A stretch of DNA of 64,000 bases from Holothuria scabra (lineage: Eukaryota; Echinodermata; Holothuroidea; Aspidochirotida; Holothuriidae). The stretch lies in the NCBI GenBank assembly GCA_037179385.1, contig CM074184.1, forward strand, positions 13,348,001 to 13,412,000. Reading direction: 5' to 3'. Made by a program: the position numbers and the translations under genes. This document shows, one piece after another, positions 36,830-50,440 of this stretch. How positions within the stretch are numbered: the stretch's first letter is position 1; every line of letters begins with the position of its first letter. Under the pieces are notes generated by a model, which worked only from the letters and a program-made list of their open reading frames with translations, had not been told where the DNA came from and did no database searches.

Positions 36830-39800
36830 TAACAGATCCACAAACCAAATAGGAAATCTATCCGAGTTCCTTACCTTGAGCTATATAATGGTGTTAAGGC
36901 GATTTTCAGACATTGAACCCTGTGACCCCAGATGACCTTTGACCTCCTTCAAAAACAAAAGGGACCGTCTTCTGACTATAACGTGTCCACAAATCAAATA
37001 TGAAATTTATCCAAGTTCCCTATCTTGAGATATTATGCTAACAAGTTTTCCAGACGTTTACCCCTGGAACCCCAGATGACATTTGACCTCAGCCAAAAGC
37101 AAAAGGGACCATCTTCTGACTATAACGTGTCCACAAATTAAACATGAAATCTATCCAAGTTTCCCTGTTTGAGATATTATGCTAACGTGATTGTCAGACT
37201 TTTACCCCTGGTGACTCCAGATGACATTTGACATCCGCCGAAAACAATAGGGACCATCTTCTGACCATAACACATCCACATATCAAATATGAAATCTATC
37301 CAAGTTCCTTTTCTTGAGATATCGTGCTAACAAGTTTTTCCGGCCTTGACCCCTGGTGACCCGAGATGACATTTGACCTCCGCCAAAAATAATAGGGACC
37401 ATTTTCTTACCATGACACATCTACGTATCAAATACGAAACCTATCCAAGTTCCTTTTCTTTAGATATCGTGCTAACAAGATTTTCGACTTTGACCCCCGG
37501 TAACCTCAAATGACCTTTGACCTCTACCAAAACAAATAGGGACCATTTCCTTACCATAACACATTCACGTATCAAGTACGAAACCTGTTCAAGTTCCCTA
37601 TCTTGAGATATTGTGCTAACAAGATTTTCAGACTTTTATCATTTCATCAAAACACAAGATTGAAAACAAGTATCATAAAGTAAATAAGTAACAAAGAGTG
37701 TGAAACGAAGTGCACTTAGAAACCCTTTAGGGCTCAAGTTTTCGAAAAGTGACACTCCCTAAAAAAAAAGAAATAATAAAGAAAATACGAAGATAGAAGA
37801 TAAGACTAGGAAAAACAAAGAAGAAGTTATAATAGACACGCAACCCACCATCGCATTTCACCCGTCGTAGAACCCAACCATCACCACCCCCCCCCCCCTT
37901 CGGGCTTAACAAAGAAGCTAAATGGGCAGGAATACAGTATATTAAACAAGTTCATGGGTTTAATACAGGCTTATATAGAACCTTTGAAGATTTTTCTTAA
38001 AAGAAGCTAAGGAAGGCTTTGTCTTAACAGTAGACGGTAGGTGATTCCAAAGAGTGGTGGCACGGTAATGCAGACTGTTCTTGTACATTTTGTTGTGATG
38101 CTTCCTCGTATGTAGATGATCAGCTTGTCTTGTGTTATGTGAATGAGTTGTGTGTAAAGAGAGAGTTTAGTGTGCTTGGAAGCATTTCATGTAGAGAACG
38201 GTAGACAAAACTGGCAACATGTAGTTTGTAAAGGTCAGTAAGTTTAAGTAAATTCATGGATTGAATAAATTGTTTGTATGATCTCTCGAACTGGAACAGG
38301 TGATATGTCTGATTGCTCTTTTCTGTAGAACACCTAACTTACTTGATAAATACTTCCTTGATCCAGACCAAATAATGCAACAGTAAGTGAGATGTGGGAG
38401 TATCAAATACGAAATACGAAACCTGTCCAAGTGCCTTTTTCTTGAGATATCGTGCTGACAAAATTTTCAGACTTTGACTCCTGGTGACCCCATAGGACCT
38501 TTGACCTCCTCTAAAAACAAAAGAGACCATTTTCTCACCATAACACATCCACGTATCAAATACGAAACCTGTCCAAGTTCCCTATCTTGAGATATTGTGC
38601 TAACAAGATTTTCATTCTTTTACCCCTGGTGACCCCAGAAGAAATTTAACCTCCGCCAAAAACAATAGGAACCATCATCTGACCATAACACATCCACATA
38701 TCAAATATGAAATCTATCCAAGTTCCTTTTCTTGAGATATCGTGCTGCTAAGGTTTTCAGACTTTGACCCCTGACCCCAGATGACCTTTGACCTCCTCTA
38801 GAAACAAAAGGGACCATTTTCTTACCATAACACACCCACGTTTCAAATACAACACCTGTCAAAGTTCCCTATCTTGAGATATTATGCTGACAAGATTTTC
38901 AGACTTTTACCCCTGGTGACCCCAGATTACATTTGGCATCCGCTAAAAGAATGGGGACCATATCTGACTATAATGCATCCGCATATCAATTACAAAATCT
39001 ATCCAAGTTCATTTTCTTGAGATATCGCGCTAACAAGGTCTTCAGACTTTGACCCCTGGTGACCCCAGATGACCTTTGACCTCCTCCAAAAATGATAGGG
39101 ACCATCTTCTGACCATAACACATCCACGTATTAAATACGAATCCTGTCCAAGTTCCTTTTCCTTGAGATATCGTGCAAACAAGATTTTCAGACTTTGACC
39201 TTTGGTGACCCTAAATGACCTTTGACCTCCTCCAAAAACAAAGGGATCATCTTCTGACTAGAACGTGTCCACGTATCAAATACGAAATCTATCCAAGTTC
39301 CCTATCTTGAGATATTATGCTAACAAGATTTCCAGACTTTTACCCCTGGAGCCCCCAGATGAGATTTGACCTCCGCCAAAACAATAGGGACCATCTTCTG
39401 ACCATAACACATCCGCATATCAAATATGAAATCCTTTTGAGTTCCTTTTCTTTAGATATCGTGCTGGCAAGATTTTCGACTTTGACTCCTGGTGACCCCA
39501 GATGACCTTTGACCTCCTCCAAAAACAAAAAGGACCATTTTCTTACCATAATACATCCACGTATCAAATACGAAACCTATCCAAGTTCCTTTTCTTAAGA
39601 TATCATGCTAACAAGATTTTCAGACTTTCACCCCTGGTGACTCCAGATGATATTTGGCATCCGCCAAAAACAAAAGGGACAATTTTCCTACCATGACACA
39701 TTCACGTATCAAATACGAATCCTGTCCAAGTTCCTTTTTTTGAGATATCTTGCTAACAAGATTTTCAGACTTTGACCCCTGGTGACCCCTGATTACCTTT

Positions 39801-40243
39801 GAGCTCCTCCAAAAACGATAGGGTTCTTCCTCTCAATATAGCGCATCCATGTACCAAGTTTCAAAACTGTTAGACAGTTCTTGAGATATCGTGCTAACAA
39901 CCAAAGTGTCACAAACACACACACACAAATACACACACCAATACACACAGTCGTGTTTTTACACACAACTGAGGACTTCATTGTTATCTCCATTGTGTCT
40001 GCTTACTTAACCCTAACCTTCACAATAGACTGTCTATTGTTAGACAACCGAGGACTTGAGAAATCTATTGAATTTACTACCGAGGACCTGGAAGTCTATT
40101 GTTTAGGTCCTCTGTTTTACACAAAGACAAACCCACACATACACACACACACATACACACATGCATACACACATACATACAGACATACATACACACGCCA
40201 TCATGATTGCATAGGTTTCTCTTATCATCGAAACCAAAAATGA
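36830..40243 (+). mobile_element. Satellite element S2 (about 145-bp array, microsatellite, end hairpin)
   Basis: Tandem units of about 145 bp at 36830-37640 and 38395-39870 carry TGACCTTTGACCTCC next to TGGTGACCCC and TTGAGATAT. They are followed by AAAGTGTCACAAACACACAC, CA microsatellites (39903-39920 and 40134-40195), CCATCATGATTGCAT and the hairpin GGTTTC..GAAACC (40214-40235) with AAAAATGATT. The right terminus matches S1 almost base for base, which defines a real element end. A LINE fragment splits the array. Confidence 0.72.
37645..38395 (-). pseudogene. LINE ORF2 3' fragment inside satellite element S2
   Basis: On the - strand, shifted frames encode LQKRAIRHIT, then HTRQADHLH, then YRATTLWNHLP and KPSLASFKKNLQ. 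These blocks form the C-terminal end of LINE reverse-transcriptase ORFs (CR1/L2/Jockey-type). The 5' part is missing and stops are present. Satellite sequence resumes on both sides, so it inserted into the array. Confidence 0.75.
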
Positions 40244-42694
40244 TTCCAAAACTGTACTAAAAGTTTATGTATGTCCTTAAAAGTTTATGTATATTCTCAA
40301 TATTATTGTCAGATATCGAAAAATACGATTTAACTGATCCATTCAGTTCCAGACAACTACGCTATCTAAATGGCTGCGTCTTTGTGCAAAGATTAACCGA
40401 TTTAAAAAAGGCTTTATTTAAAAAAATGCCAAGATATTGTTTTGAATAGTCGGATATGCACAGTGGAAAAAGTTTGCTTTCAGCTCCAATTGTCACTTAC
40501 ATTTTGTACATTACAGGAGAGGGCGCGAGAATTTTTAAGTTGAAAAAATATCCATAAAATCCATATTGACTGGCGTAGACAGCAGGTACAAGGGGGTATT
40601 TCCCCTATTCATTCACGGATTAAGGTCAGTGCAGAGTTTGCATGCAAAATATACTTGTCTGCTGACGGTTGTCTCTCGGGCCATGTTAAACGAATTACAG
40701 GGTTCACCCAAACTTAGAATCTTAAAGCTGTTCTACATAAATGAAGAACTTAGAAAGATAAGTACAGAACTTTCCAATCATGCCCAGAATTAGAAAACTG
40801 AGCCCCCGTCCCTCTCTCTCTTTCAAAGTGACCGGTGGAATCTACCTTGTCCTTAAAGAGGCAACACACATTAGGAGTTATATATTCTCCCAAAGAGGTC
40901 CTCTCGTAATAGCTGAATATCACTGTGGTGAACAGTCATAAAGCAACTTCTACAGACTCTCCAGCAATGGCCATCAAGAGATCAAAGGCTCACGAAACTG
41001 CGAAGCACGCTGATATTTCGCATTTCATATCATTTTCATGACCAAATTTGAATCCAGGATCCCCTACACCTCCCGCTGCGTACGGTTATTTTACATTCAC
41101 CTTTAGTTCGGCATAATTTCAGAATGGTAACGTATATGTACATGTAATCTATTGAAATTAGTAATGGGATTTAACCGTATTACTATCCTTAACTTGTCAA
41201 GGATTTAGAAAACCCTTTGCTAACCGGGATAATGGAAAAAGGGAATGGTGGCTTTATCCCCCACTTTTCTGTTGCGCATTCTGGGTCGCTTTGTTGAATG
41301 CCCCCCCCCCCCCCATGCCACACACACTTCAAAATTCACTCCGCTGTCATTGGCTAATAATGTTGAAAATGCAATACGCTCAAGGTCTGAACAAGGAGCT
41401 CTAACGGAATTCTTATTAGGAGGGCGCAATGAAACCAGGGAACTGCTCCCTGGTGAAACAAACTCACAAGAATTACTAAAGGACCTGTCAACAAAAGCCT
41501 TTTCTCGTAAAAAGAATTAAAGTAGTCTCAATACATATTGTTGATTAGATGAAATTGAATGGAGTGCTTTATCTACTTCCTTAAAAGCTTTTATTTGAGA
41601 AAACAAGCTGAACTGAAGATCGAGTGTGTGATTGTATGGGCCAGTAGTTAACAGGAATTTATACAATTCAAATTACTGTAACTCTCAGCACAGTTTTGAA
41701 TCAATTTTATTTCTTCTATTCGTTCTTTTCATGCCTCCATGGCTCGTTACTGCTGGCAACACAATTGTTGTCAATGCCACACGATAGTTTAGAGGCCATT
41801 TGTACAATTGCTATGCGCAACCACATTCTTTAATGCATTAGGGAAGAGTGTAGGTTCTCATCTTAAGTCAAAACAAGATAATCATGGAGCAGATGCTTGG
41901 TGGTTATACGATTTAATATGCTGTACTACTGCACTATTCATATTAAACGAAGGACGGTCGAGAGGTTGGAATGGACATATACAGCTAATCTTTCTACTAC
42001 TAAGAGAGCCACCCACTGCCTTGAACTAAATATACCAGCAAGGTCTCAGGCTACAACCCCAAACTTAGTGTGTAAATCTCATACTTTACAAACTCAAAAG
42101 GGTTAGTGTTAGTAAACATTATACCGGTCAAGACTCTTATTTAGACTTAGTTCACTTAACTAATTGTTGCTGTGTATATTTTCGTGTTCCTTTAAAAAAT
42201 TTGAATTATTTGACTGAGCGAAGGAACTAATAATTTGCAAAGAGGGGTGAGTACTATCTTTTTAAATATCTTGACTATTTTAGGCTGCCGGAGCGGTATG
42301 TAGTGGCGTACTTCCAAAATAAGTACTTCATACACGAAATGATTCTGTGCTGGGCTAATTTGTATTAGTCCTAATGCGTTTTGCATTCTCATTGAAATGA
42401 TTTTGCAAATTAATTTAGGAAAAAGGTCGTATATTATTTTTCGGGATATTTGATTTTACACTTTCAACATATTTTGCAGTTTTTTTAGTTACTTGGTGGC
42501 TCCTTTTCCTTTTGACACGGCAATTTCAATTGTTTTCACTTGTATAGATTCTGATCAATACGCGGGGTGCGCGAAATTTGTATTCCCAGATTACACGAGC
42601 AGAGTGTTTACAGGTGCACAGGGACGCAGCTACGTGTAGGGAAAGGTGGCATAAGATGCCAGTCCCCCCCCCCCTTCCCGAATCATGGTTTGAC
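40244..42694. other. Intergenic, nothing recognised
   Basis: No supported gene. It includes a C-run at 41299-41312 and a short hairpin CCAGGGA..TCCCTGG at 41439-41457, one of a family of similar palindromes in this window. Confidence 0.4.
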
Positions 42695-44049
42695 CATGTG
42701 GCGTAGCTACTGGGGCAGGGGGGAAGTTGCCCCACCCCCGGAAAATATTTTGGGGAAATTTGTGGAATTTGAGGAAATTTCAAGTTTGACGAAATAATCA
42801 TTTCTTTTCCAATTTTTTTTTTAAGTTTTCTTACTATAAGTAATCGTGAAACATTTCTCATGCACGACGCGAATTTCCATGCAACGTATTTCCGTAGATC
42901 ATCTGTGTCACTGCAGCATGAAGCGCGCTTGGCTCGCATTCCGCAGAAATGCCCTCTCTGCAGCAGCTTGAATGTTCTCTGGTACACATGGAGGGTATTT
43001 TGATCAGTTCAGCGTATACTGCGCAACACTGAAAGCCTGCTATAGGAACCGGAGCATAGAACACCATCATCGAGCTAGTTCCCTGCGTATTGTTGAGTTA
43101 TGTTACGTACATCAACTTGATGCTCTATTGGATAATACGTTGCTAATAAATAGTAACATAATCATAGCCTCGTGAACGAAATATTCCCTCATTTAATTAT
43201 CACAATTTCTGTTTTTTCGTTACACAACCAGTATATTTATATTCGATTTAAGGCTGTCAGCAATACATACCGGTAGGCTTTAGAGTTTCCAGTTTTTCCT
43301 TTTTCATATATATTGTGAACAAAATGTCTCCTTAAAAAGTTTCCAAATAAGAAAAATATGGCATTCTAAGCATGTAGTAATGAGGCACAGGGAGTGTCAT
43401 TTCCTGCAACATAGGGGTGTTTTTAGCGAAATTCCCCTGGCGGGACGCCGTCGCGCGAACCGATGGTCGCCCTCCGCGTATCACTCTCACATGTCACTAA
43501 AGTTGCCAACGCCCTGGGTTAGATTAGGTTAGACGGGGTTTAACAGCCCAGTTTCCAACCTATTGGTTGACAGCGCCATGGGTTAAGTTTAAGCATCAAT
43601 GTCCTCTCATCCTACAAGCCAGAACCGGGCATGTTATAGACTGATTTTACTGTGTGTTTAACCATGGGTGGAGCTAAAAACAATAGCTTACCGTTGCCTA
43701 GACATAATAACCCTGCAAACCTGGACAAACGTATGATGTTTACCATTTTTTAAAGGACTGGTTCAGAAAACAATCTAGTTAATCACTGGGGATAGGGCTG
43801 ACAACGGGCCCGTGATGACATTGTCTTAATCCTATGTATATAGTAGGCAGCTTCAGGATCTTGTAGGCCATGTATTAACTTAGGTTACATTACATGACGT
43901 CATAAATTTACGTATTTGGTATGTAGTACATGCACCTCGACCTTGAAAATATACTGAAACTGAAAATATACTGAAACTGAAAAGTTTTGGGGAAATTTTC
44001 GAGCTTTGCCCCCCCCCCTTCCCCGGAAAATACCCTAGCTACGCCACTG
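42695..44049. mobile_element. Non-autonomous hAT element (1355 bp)
   Basis: Left end CATGTGGCGTAGCTA (one extra T) and right end TAGCTACGCCACTG. The perfect 8-bp target duplication GGTTTGAC is at 42687-42694 and 44050-44057. G/C runs lie inside both ends. A SINE tail fragment lies inside (43520-43590). No transposase. Confidence 0.87.
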
Positions 44050-44627
44050 GGTTTGACCTTTAGTACTCTGTCACGCAGTTAACGAAAATTGGAAAGCATT
44101 GGCGTGGCCAATTGCAAGGGAATTGGGGAACCGTGGATGACACAAGCTTGAAAAAATTTATGGCAAAAAAAAAAAAAATCGGGGAAAATATGCTGACACG
44201 GTTTTCCCTAGCTCATTTCAATCCTCCTACCTGTGCTTGGTCAAAGTCGACAGAGGGCCAAGTGATTGATATCAGTGGTGTCTGTCACGGAGCTTAAATG
44301 TTGGAAATTGTCACAGTTAATATAGACAAGAATTTAGAAGATCACAACCTTCAGTATGTCGCAATCTTGAGTAGACGAAATACACGTGCACTCACTTGTG
44401 TCCATACTACATTCAGAGTCGGTTATTCTCTATAGGCAGTAGGCACCGCATGCAGTAACCTACACCATAGCATAGGTGCTCCATGCTTATAGGAACAAGT
44501 GAGCCACAACTAGAAAAAAAGGCTGTAATCGGTTCGACTTAAACCAAATGGTCAGAAACTGGGCCGTGAAACTTAACCTAATCCTGCTTATAAGCATATA
44601 ACGTTACCATTAGATATCGCAACACGT
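44050..44627. other. Gap between two hAT elements
   Basis: Contains a SINE tail fragment (44515-44590: TTCGACTTAAACCAAATGGTCAG and on) and otherwise nothing I recognise. Confidence 0.45.
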
Positions 44628-46521
44628 CAGTGGCGGATCCAGGATTTTGCAGTGGGGGTCTGCATGTGGATGGGATATCAAATGTATACTGAGCAAAGCG
44701 CCCCCATATGTTGGCTGTTGTTTAGTAGCGAAGCGCGCTGAAATTTTCGCACTCTCCAAATATTTGAAAATATGGAGCTTGTATTGAAGAAAAGGTTGAG
44801 ATGCTGGGTTTCCTGCAAGGAAATTTGAACAGTTGGATTATTGCAAGAAGAATTTGCATTTTCTATCGGCAAATATGAGGTTTGGCGGCTACCAAAGATC
44901 GCTTATGCTACATAATGTTATCCACTAAACGCATGCGTAATGAAGCTCTCCGACGATTGTTTTTTTTTTTTTAGCTTTTATTGGAGATAGTGAGAAATTT
45001 TATGAAAGAAAGTTTACGAAAATAGCACTGTATATAGTTAACCGTGTCACTTAGTGATCTGGTGTCACAAGACTAGCAAATTTCCGATTTTTTCACTTCC
45101 AGAGTTCGGAAAAGTTTACCAAAGTGAAGGCATGAGCGAGCACCTCTGCTAACGGATCGCAATTTTCGGCGCGCGAAGCGCGCGAAAAATTTTGTTTTCT
45201 CGAATCAAATATTGACGAATATGGAACTTTTATTGGAGAAAATTGATTGGGAATTTTGTAATTTCATGAGTTGTCCAAACCACACAGTAGGCTGGTCTCA
45301 CAATTGGCAAATTCCCGAATTTTCGAAATTCCGAATTCTTCATTTTCAGAGCCCCCTGTCCAGCCTGGGTGTCTAAGAAAAGGGGACCTAGAGGCAACAT
45401 GGTACTAAATGTTCCGATATTTTGAGCCCCTATAAAACTCCCAAGCTCTCAAAACATGGTCTTGAAAGTGTGGGCAATCATTACTTCAATGGAACTATAC
45501 GGTCAATGTGAATTTAATACCGGGTGTACTCTATTACCGTTCCACGGTATTAGGCTATGTCATGTGTAAACTACAGTGTCATGTAGAATGGTGCACCCTC
45601 CAAGACTTTTAACAGGAAAGTCATCTTGTTGTTTAAGAGCAAACTCTCCCTTCCTTTTTGTCCTAGATTCCCAGGACCCTTACTGTTTCCCGTCACGTGT
45701 TCCCGGTGAACGTGAAAAACTACCTCGCCCTAGTTCCACTTGTATGCTGTATTTCATATTTTCAAAGTGTGGCCAATTTCACCCTCTACAGCCTCCTCAT
45801 TGTTCATTTTTTAGATCAGCACATTCCTTAATATTTATTTATTTGGTGGGTAACAACTTTAAACCAATGAAGGGACTGCATGTGTTTTGATCTCCCCTTG
45901 ACATGAAAGCTCTCGCGAGCTTGCAAGTTTTGACCACACTCACACACTGGTGCAGCATACCTCAGACGACGAGCATCTGAGTCAACTTTATACAGTTAAA
46001 TTTTAAAAATCTTTTTATTTTGCCGGCTGTCAATCAAAGGGAATAAAACCGCCAATCACCTTGGATCAGAACTAAATCATCTTCTAATCTATTTATTCAT
46101 ATTTCAACTCGTATCGCCTACACACTCTGCAACATCCCCGTACAAGCCTTCGTATCAACGATTGACCCATCATCCGGACAATAGTCGCAGCCCCACGTAT
46201 TGACATATATAGACACACATGCGATGTCACAAACAGCGTTACCAACGGCCGTTGGCGGAAAACGCTAGATTTAGCATTCGCAATGTCTAAACAAACGGGG
46301 ATTTTCCAAATGACACGGAAGATAGAGTTTAATTTACATTTTTCATTTTATTGAAGAATATGACACAAAATACGGTAATCAAATAATGTAACAACTATCT
46401 CCGTATTATTAAAAAGTAATTAGGCCTAGGCTACAATTAGCCTGGCTATCTATACAATCTTTACCATCCCGGTGGGGGGGGGGTATGCATAACCCCCATC
46501 CCCCCTCTGGATCCGCCACTG
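44628..46521. mobile_element. Non-autonomous hAT element (1894 bp) carrying repeat R
   Basis: The 15-bp perfect ends are CAGTGGCGGATCCAG and its complement, with a perfect 8-bp target duplication CAACACGT (44620-44627 and 46522-46529). Its right half holds an inverted copy of dispersed repeat R. No transposase frame is present. Confidence 0.92.
45563..46172 (-). repeat. Dispersed repeat R, uninterrupted copy
   Basis: Reverse complement of 6118-6610 joined to 12960-12984. At the point where the other copy holds the Ty3 element, this copy reads GGGTGCACC, the empty site with a single GGTG. Confidence 0.75.
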
Positions 46522-47161
46522 CAACACGTGTATTGGTAACGTGAGTAACAGAAAGCGACAGAAGACTGCATCAATTTCTTCTTCATGAAAAAGCAGAGAT
46601 GAGGAAACCCTCTTCTTCTATGCGTCGGAAGCCATCCAGAAAGGGGGCTCCTCCGCCGTGCCAGCTGGTCAGCATTAAAATGTAAATAAAAATATACAAA
46701 AGTTTATATCGGCGATTTAACTTTGCAATTTGCCCACTTTTTATTTGAACTGAATATTTAATTGCAAACGAGAGTTCAAATTATGACCGCTTATAGATTG
46801 TACTTACAAGTCTGTGAACCATTTCCGGCTCTTTGAGTATTTGCAATTTTTCGAAATTTTCCGTACACTCCCCAACAACTGAGGGTGACGTTCCGTTTAG
46901 ATAGTCCCAACCCGTCCAAGACAAAATCCTAGATACGTACACGCATGAAGGAAAGTCTAGTTTATATTTCCGTTAACTTGTCACCACGACATCTTATACG
47001 CTAATTTAAATCACTTTGGTTAACATTTGGAAAATGTTTCGCAAGATAATGAGGGTGATTCATGTAGGGGAGTGTCCCTTCTATCACCATGCTTCCGCTG
47101 ACCCGGGGGAAAATTTTCACAGGGGGTGTCACAGTCCCGTAAATATCCGATAGTATGCCTG

Positions 47162-47326
<165 letters not shown>

Positions 47327-47654
47327 ACGTACAAATTGCTACTTTGAACGGTCATTTTGGCATTGCGACTTTCAACGGTCACTTTGGTTAACATTTCAAA
47401 AATATTTTGTAAGATACTGGGGTTGATTCATGTAGATTAACAGATCAGTTCTAACCATTCATCGTTGGAGAATTGGGTGAAATCATTTAAAAGCGGAACT
47501 ATTTCAATCAACATTTGTAACCTATGTATTTCTATATTATTAGCTAAGGATGTAGTGTCTCATGAGACTGAGAGCGTCGCCACTATAGTCTGTAGGCCAA
47601 TGGAGAAAATTTCCCCTGAACCCCCCTCTAAAAAGTTTCAAGTGACTGCTTACA

Positions 47655-47910
47655 AATGTGGACCGACTGCATGGCCACGTGGTTAGAACACCCGTCTCGC
47701 AACCGGATGGTATGGGGTTGAACTTCTGACCGGGTCAAACCGAAGACTTTAATAATGGGATCTTCATCCTCGTGCTTGGTGCTCAGCATACTGTAAGCAA
47801 TGGGGTAGGGAAAACAAGCCAGAAAGCCGCATGTGGCAAAAAGGTTTCAACTTAAACCAACTGGTTAGAAACTGAGCCATAAAACTTCATGTGATCTAAC
47901 CACTAAAACC
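47655..47910 (+). repeat. tRNA-derived SINE
   Basis: A Pol III A box (TGGCCACGTGGTTAGAA, 47673-47689) and a decayed B box (GGGGTTGAACTTC, near 47714-47726) form a tRNA-like head. A body with GTGCTTGGTGCTCAGCAT and AACAAGCCAG follows, then a tail TTAAACCAACTGGTTAGAAACTG. Body or tail fragments recur at 24425, 43520, 44515 and 62575. A tRNA gene is ruled out by the poor acceptor stem and the attached body. Confidence 0.8.
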
Positions 47911-48287
47911 AATCCCAACCAACCCGAAACCTAAACCCCAAACCGACGGACTGACTGACTAACTCGATAATTAACTTACTAGTAAAAAATCAAGTCCCTA
48001 TCCCTTGAGGCCACCCCCCCCCCTAGTACCACGTGCCACGAGCCAACCCAATATCCATACCTAAAATATGTGTACACAAAACAGCAGCATGTTTAAACGT
48101 ACGGGAGCATGTACAATAGATAGGCTAAGTTTGGATCTCATGGACTGCCGAAAAAGATTACATAACGCATTTGCAGGTACTGAGTAGTTCGCGATAGACT
48201 TAATAAATAGCAGACAGCTGCATGCAGTCAATCGGCTATATCTAACGGCGTTCTTCATCTAAAAAGATCTATCTTATTTTCACGCAG

Positions 48288-48312
48288 GAAATCAAACGAA
48301 TTAGGTTGAAAG
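48288..48312 (+). other. 5' untranslated part of gene 2 exon 1
   Basis: Acceptor-like TTATTTTCACGCAG ends at 48287. An in-frame TGA at 48307 shows that translation cannot enter from an earlier exon, so the ATG at 48313 (A at -3) is the start. At least one non-coding upstream exon is implied if the acceptor is real. Confidence 0.5.
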
Positions 48313-48388
48313 ATGTCATTGTTATCATTTTGTTCTGTGCACCCGAAATTTGTGCCAGTGAAACTTGTTTACTTCATATACATTGCAG
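48313..48388 (+). CDS. MFSD6-like gene 2, coding exon 1
   Basis: Encodes 25 residues and one base, ending at a perfect donor, GTAAGTACG (48389). The protein starts MSLLSFCSVHPKFVPVKLV and runs into the first membrane helix. It aligns with gene 1 exon 2 and ends at the same codon position and phase. It joins to 55700 to give IYIAALTVIRPYLP without a break. Gene 2 lacks the separate N-terminal exon of gene 1, so its cytoplasmic N-tail is about 20 residues shorter. Confidence 0.85.
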
Positions 48389-49599
48389 GTAAGTACGTAC
48401 AATCTCTTTTTATTTTTCCTGGACTTATTTCTGGATATTCTCCCCACTTTAAACGGTGAAGTCTGTTCTCCAGTCAGTTTTTATGACAGATTCACGCAAG
48501 TCCGTAGTTTTGCACAACTAGGTGCATGATGGCTTTAGCGCCGGAGGAGTGGGTAGAAAGATTGGACATGACTTTTGAAACATATCTTGCATAAAACTAT
48601 GTCCTCTCATCAAGACCCCGTCCTGGCAGCTCCCGTATCTAATTTTCCTTTAAATTAATGATAGGTTTTCGTCAACCAAAACCACATATTTTATTTTTAG
48701 GTTAAGGTATTTTAATAAAAACAAACCGAGACCACAAATTACGTAGGAAACACGTTAGTCACTGGGGCGAGTAACTTTGGCGAGATAAGTAAATTTATAG
48801 CTGTAAATTCATAGAACAGAAATAGACAAACATTTAAAGATTACAGAAAAGTTCAGGTGATAAGTTTGCAGAACTCTCCTGTAATTTTTTATTTTTGTTA
48901 CCGTAATTTGTTGTTCTGTAATATACCGAAAATTTTAAAGGGTACCGTCGACCGAAGCCACGGCAAGGGGCTGGGTGCTCTCCCTCAGAAGAATTTGTAG
49001 CGATTTTGCCATTAGCTTGGAAGTATTTCCATACCTATTTGCTCATTTGTTTAAAATCGTTGGTCACAGAAAAAGGGGAATGTGTCCCGGGTGCACTCCA
49101 CCTGGTTCCGAGCCTTTCCCCACCTCATGTTGCACACTCTACTGAGCCGAGCTCTGCAATAGGGTTTGGCCTTCGAACAGGACTGCGATGTCTTACGTTC
49201 TTTTGCTTTACACAGTCGTGGGGCTAACTTTTAAAGAGCGTAGTATACGGTCACATTCACCAAACTTTAGTTTAACATTTAAAAATACGTACTGACGTCC
49301 TTAGTGTGCTACGTAGATGAGGGGAAAGAGGTCTACCCTTAGGCCTGAGTTTAGTGGGTTCCATGGGTATCGACGCTACCTGGGGTAAATTAAATTCGAA
49401 AGGGTAACAATGTGGTTGCATCCGTAAAAGCGAGACATTGAGTGTTAAAAAATATGATATTGACCAAATTCATACAATTGACCAACAACATTATAGAGGT
49501 AAGCCTAGTTAGCAACAAGTATCATCCCAAATGATAATAACATTTACCATCAGTAAAGAGAAATGTCGTTCAAGAACAGCGCATGATACACAGCCAAAC
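48389..49599 (+). other. Intron 1 of gene 2, left part
   Basis: AT-rich intron sequence with no repeat or gene I recognise. The whole intron runs 48389-55699 and is mostly filled by a split Penelope-like element. Confidence 0.6.
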
Positions 49600-50440
49600 A
49601 CGTCATCCTACCTGCCTACTGTGTATATAACCCGGTAAATGATTGATACCATCGCTTCTAGCAGAATCATCTAACAGAGAATTAATTACATTTTGCAGAA
49701 AATTACAAAATACTTCTGTTAAAGGGCCTACCCGTGGAAAACGACGAAGTTCAGTTACAAACAAACCAACGCAGCGAAACAAAGATCACTCCAACGAGTC
49801 ACTGGGACAAAAGTCATCGGTAGTACCAGAGGTTGTCTTAGCGTAATACACTTAAAAAGGTGACGTTTGTTGAGAATCCTCGTGCATAGGTCGACATGCT
49901 GCCGAGCATTGCGGAAATGTGTAGGTCGAAAAGAGGTGGTAGAAATTTTTTAAACGTTTGCGGAAAACTCCGCGACATTTCGGGTATAAACCCTTCATCA
50001 GGTGGCAAAAACCAAACTAAACAACCAACAGTACAAAATGTACACGACAAACAGCAAATCCGAAACGGTCAGAGTAAAAACAGAATCGCAGGAAAGTGTT
50101 CGTTTGAAAACAACTGGTGAAACACGAAACAAAAAAGAAAAAGATGATCCTGGATTAAAAGGTACACACTGAAGAAGAACACAGTGAAGTGAAAAGAAAA
50201 AGAAAAACCGGGACCGTCATTCAGGTACACAGTAAAATAGAGCACGAACGGATAGTTGTAAAAAGAGTTAAAACTGGGTCAAATTAGGGTGGACATTACA
50301 AAAGGTCAATTCTAACATTAAGGCCGTGTGGAGGGAGAGATTACCAAGCCTCATGGTAAGTCGGTTTTCAGCATTTAAGTACATTACGGCTGCCGTAACG
50401 GTTAAGTGCTGTATTGAACAATGTGTGTGTGTGGGGGGGG
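49600..50440 (-). repeat. Probable 3' region of Penelope-like element B
   Basis: Lies directly after the GIY-YIG segment on the - strand. It includes a hammerhead-like block near 49976-50002 (- strand CTGATGA, helix GGGT/ACCC, GAAATGTC). A G-run is at 50433-50446. Confidence 0.4.

Noticed and set aside
47671..47745. tRNA gene
   Set aside because: A-box and B-box-like motifs are present, but the acceptor stem does not pair and a SINE body follows.
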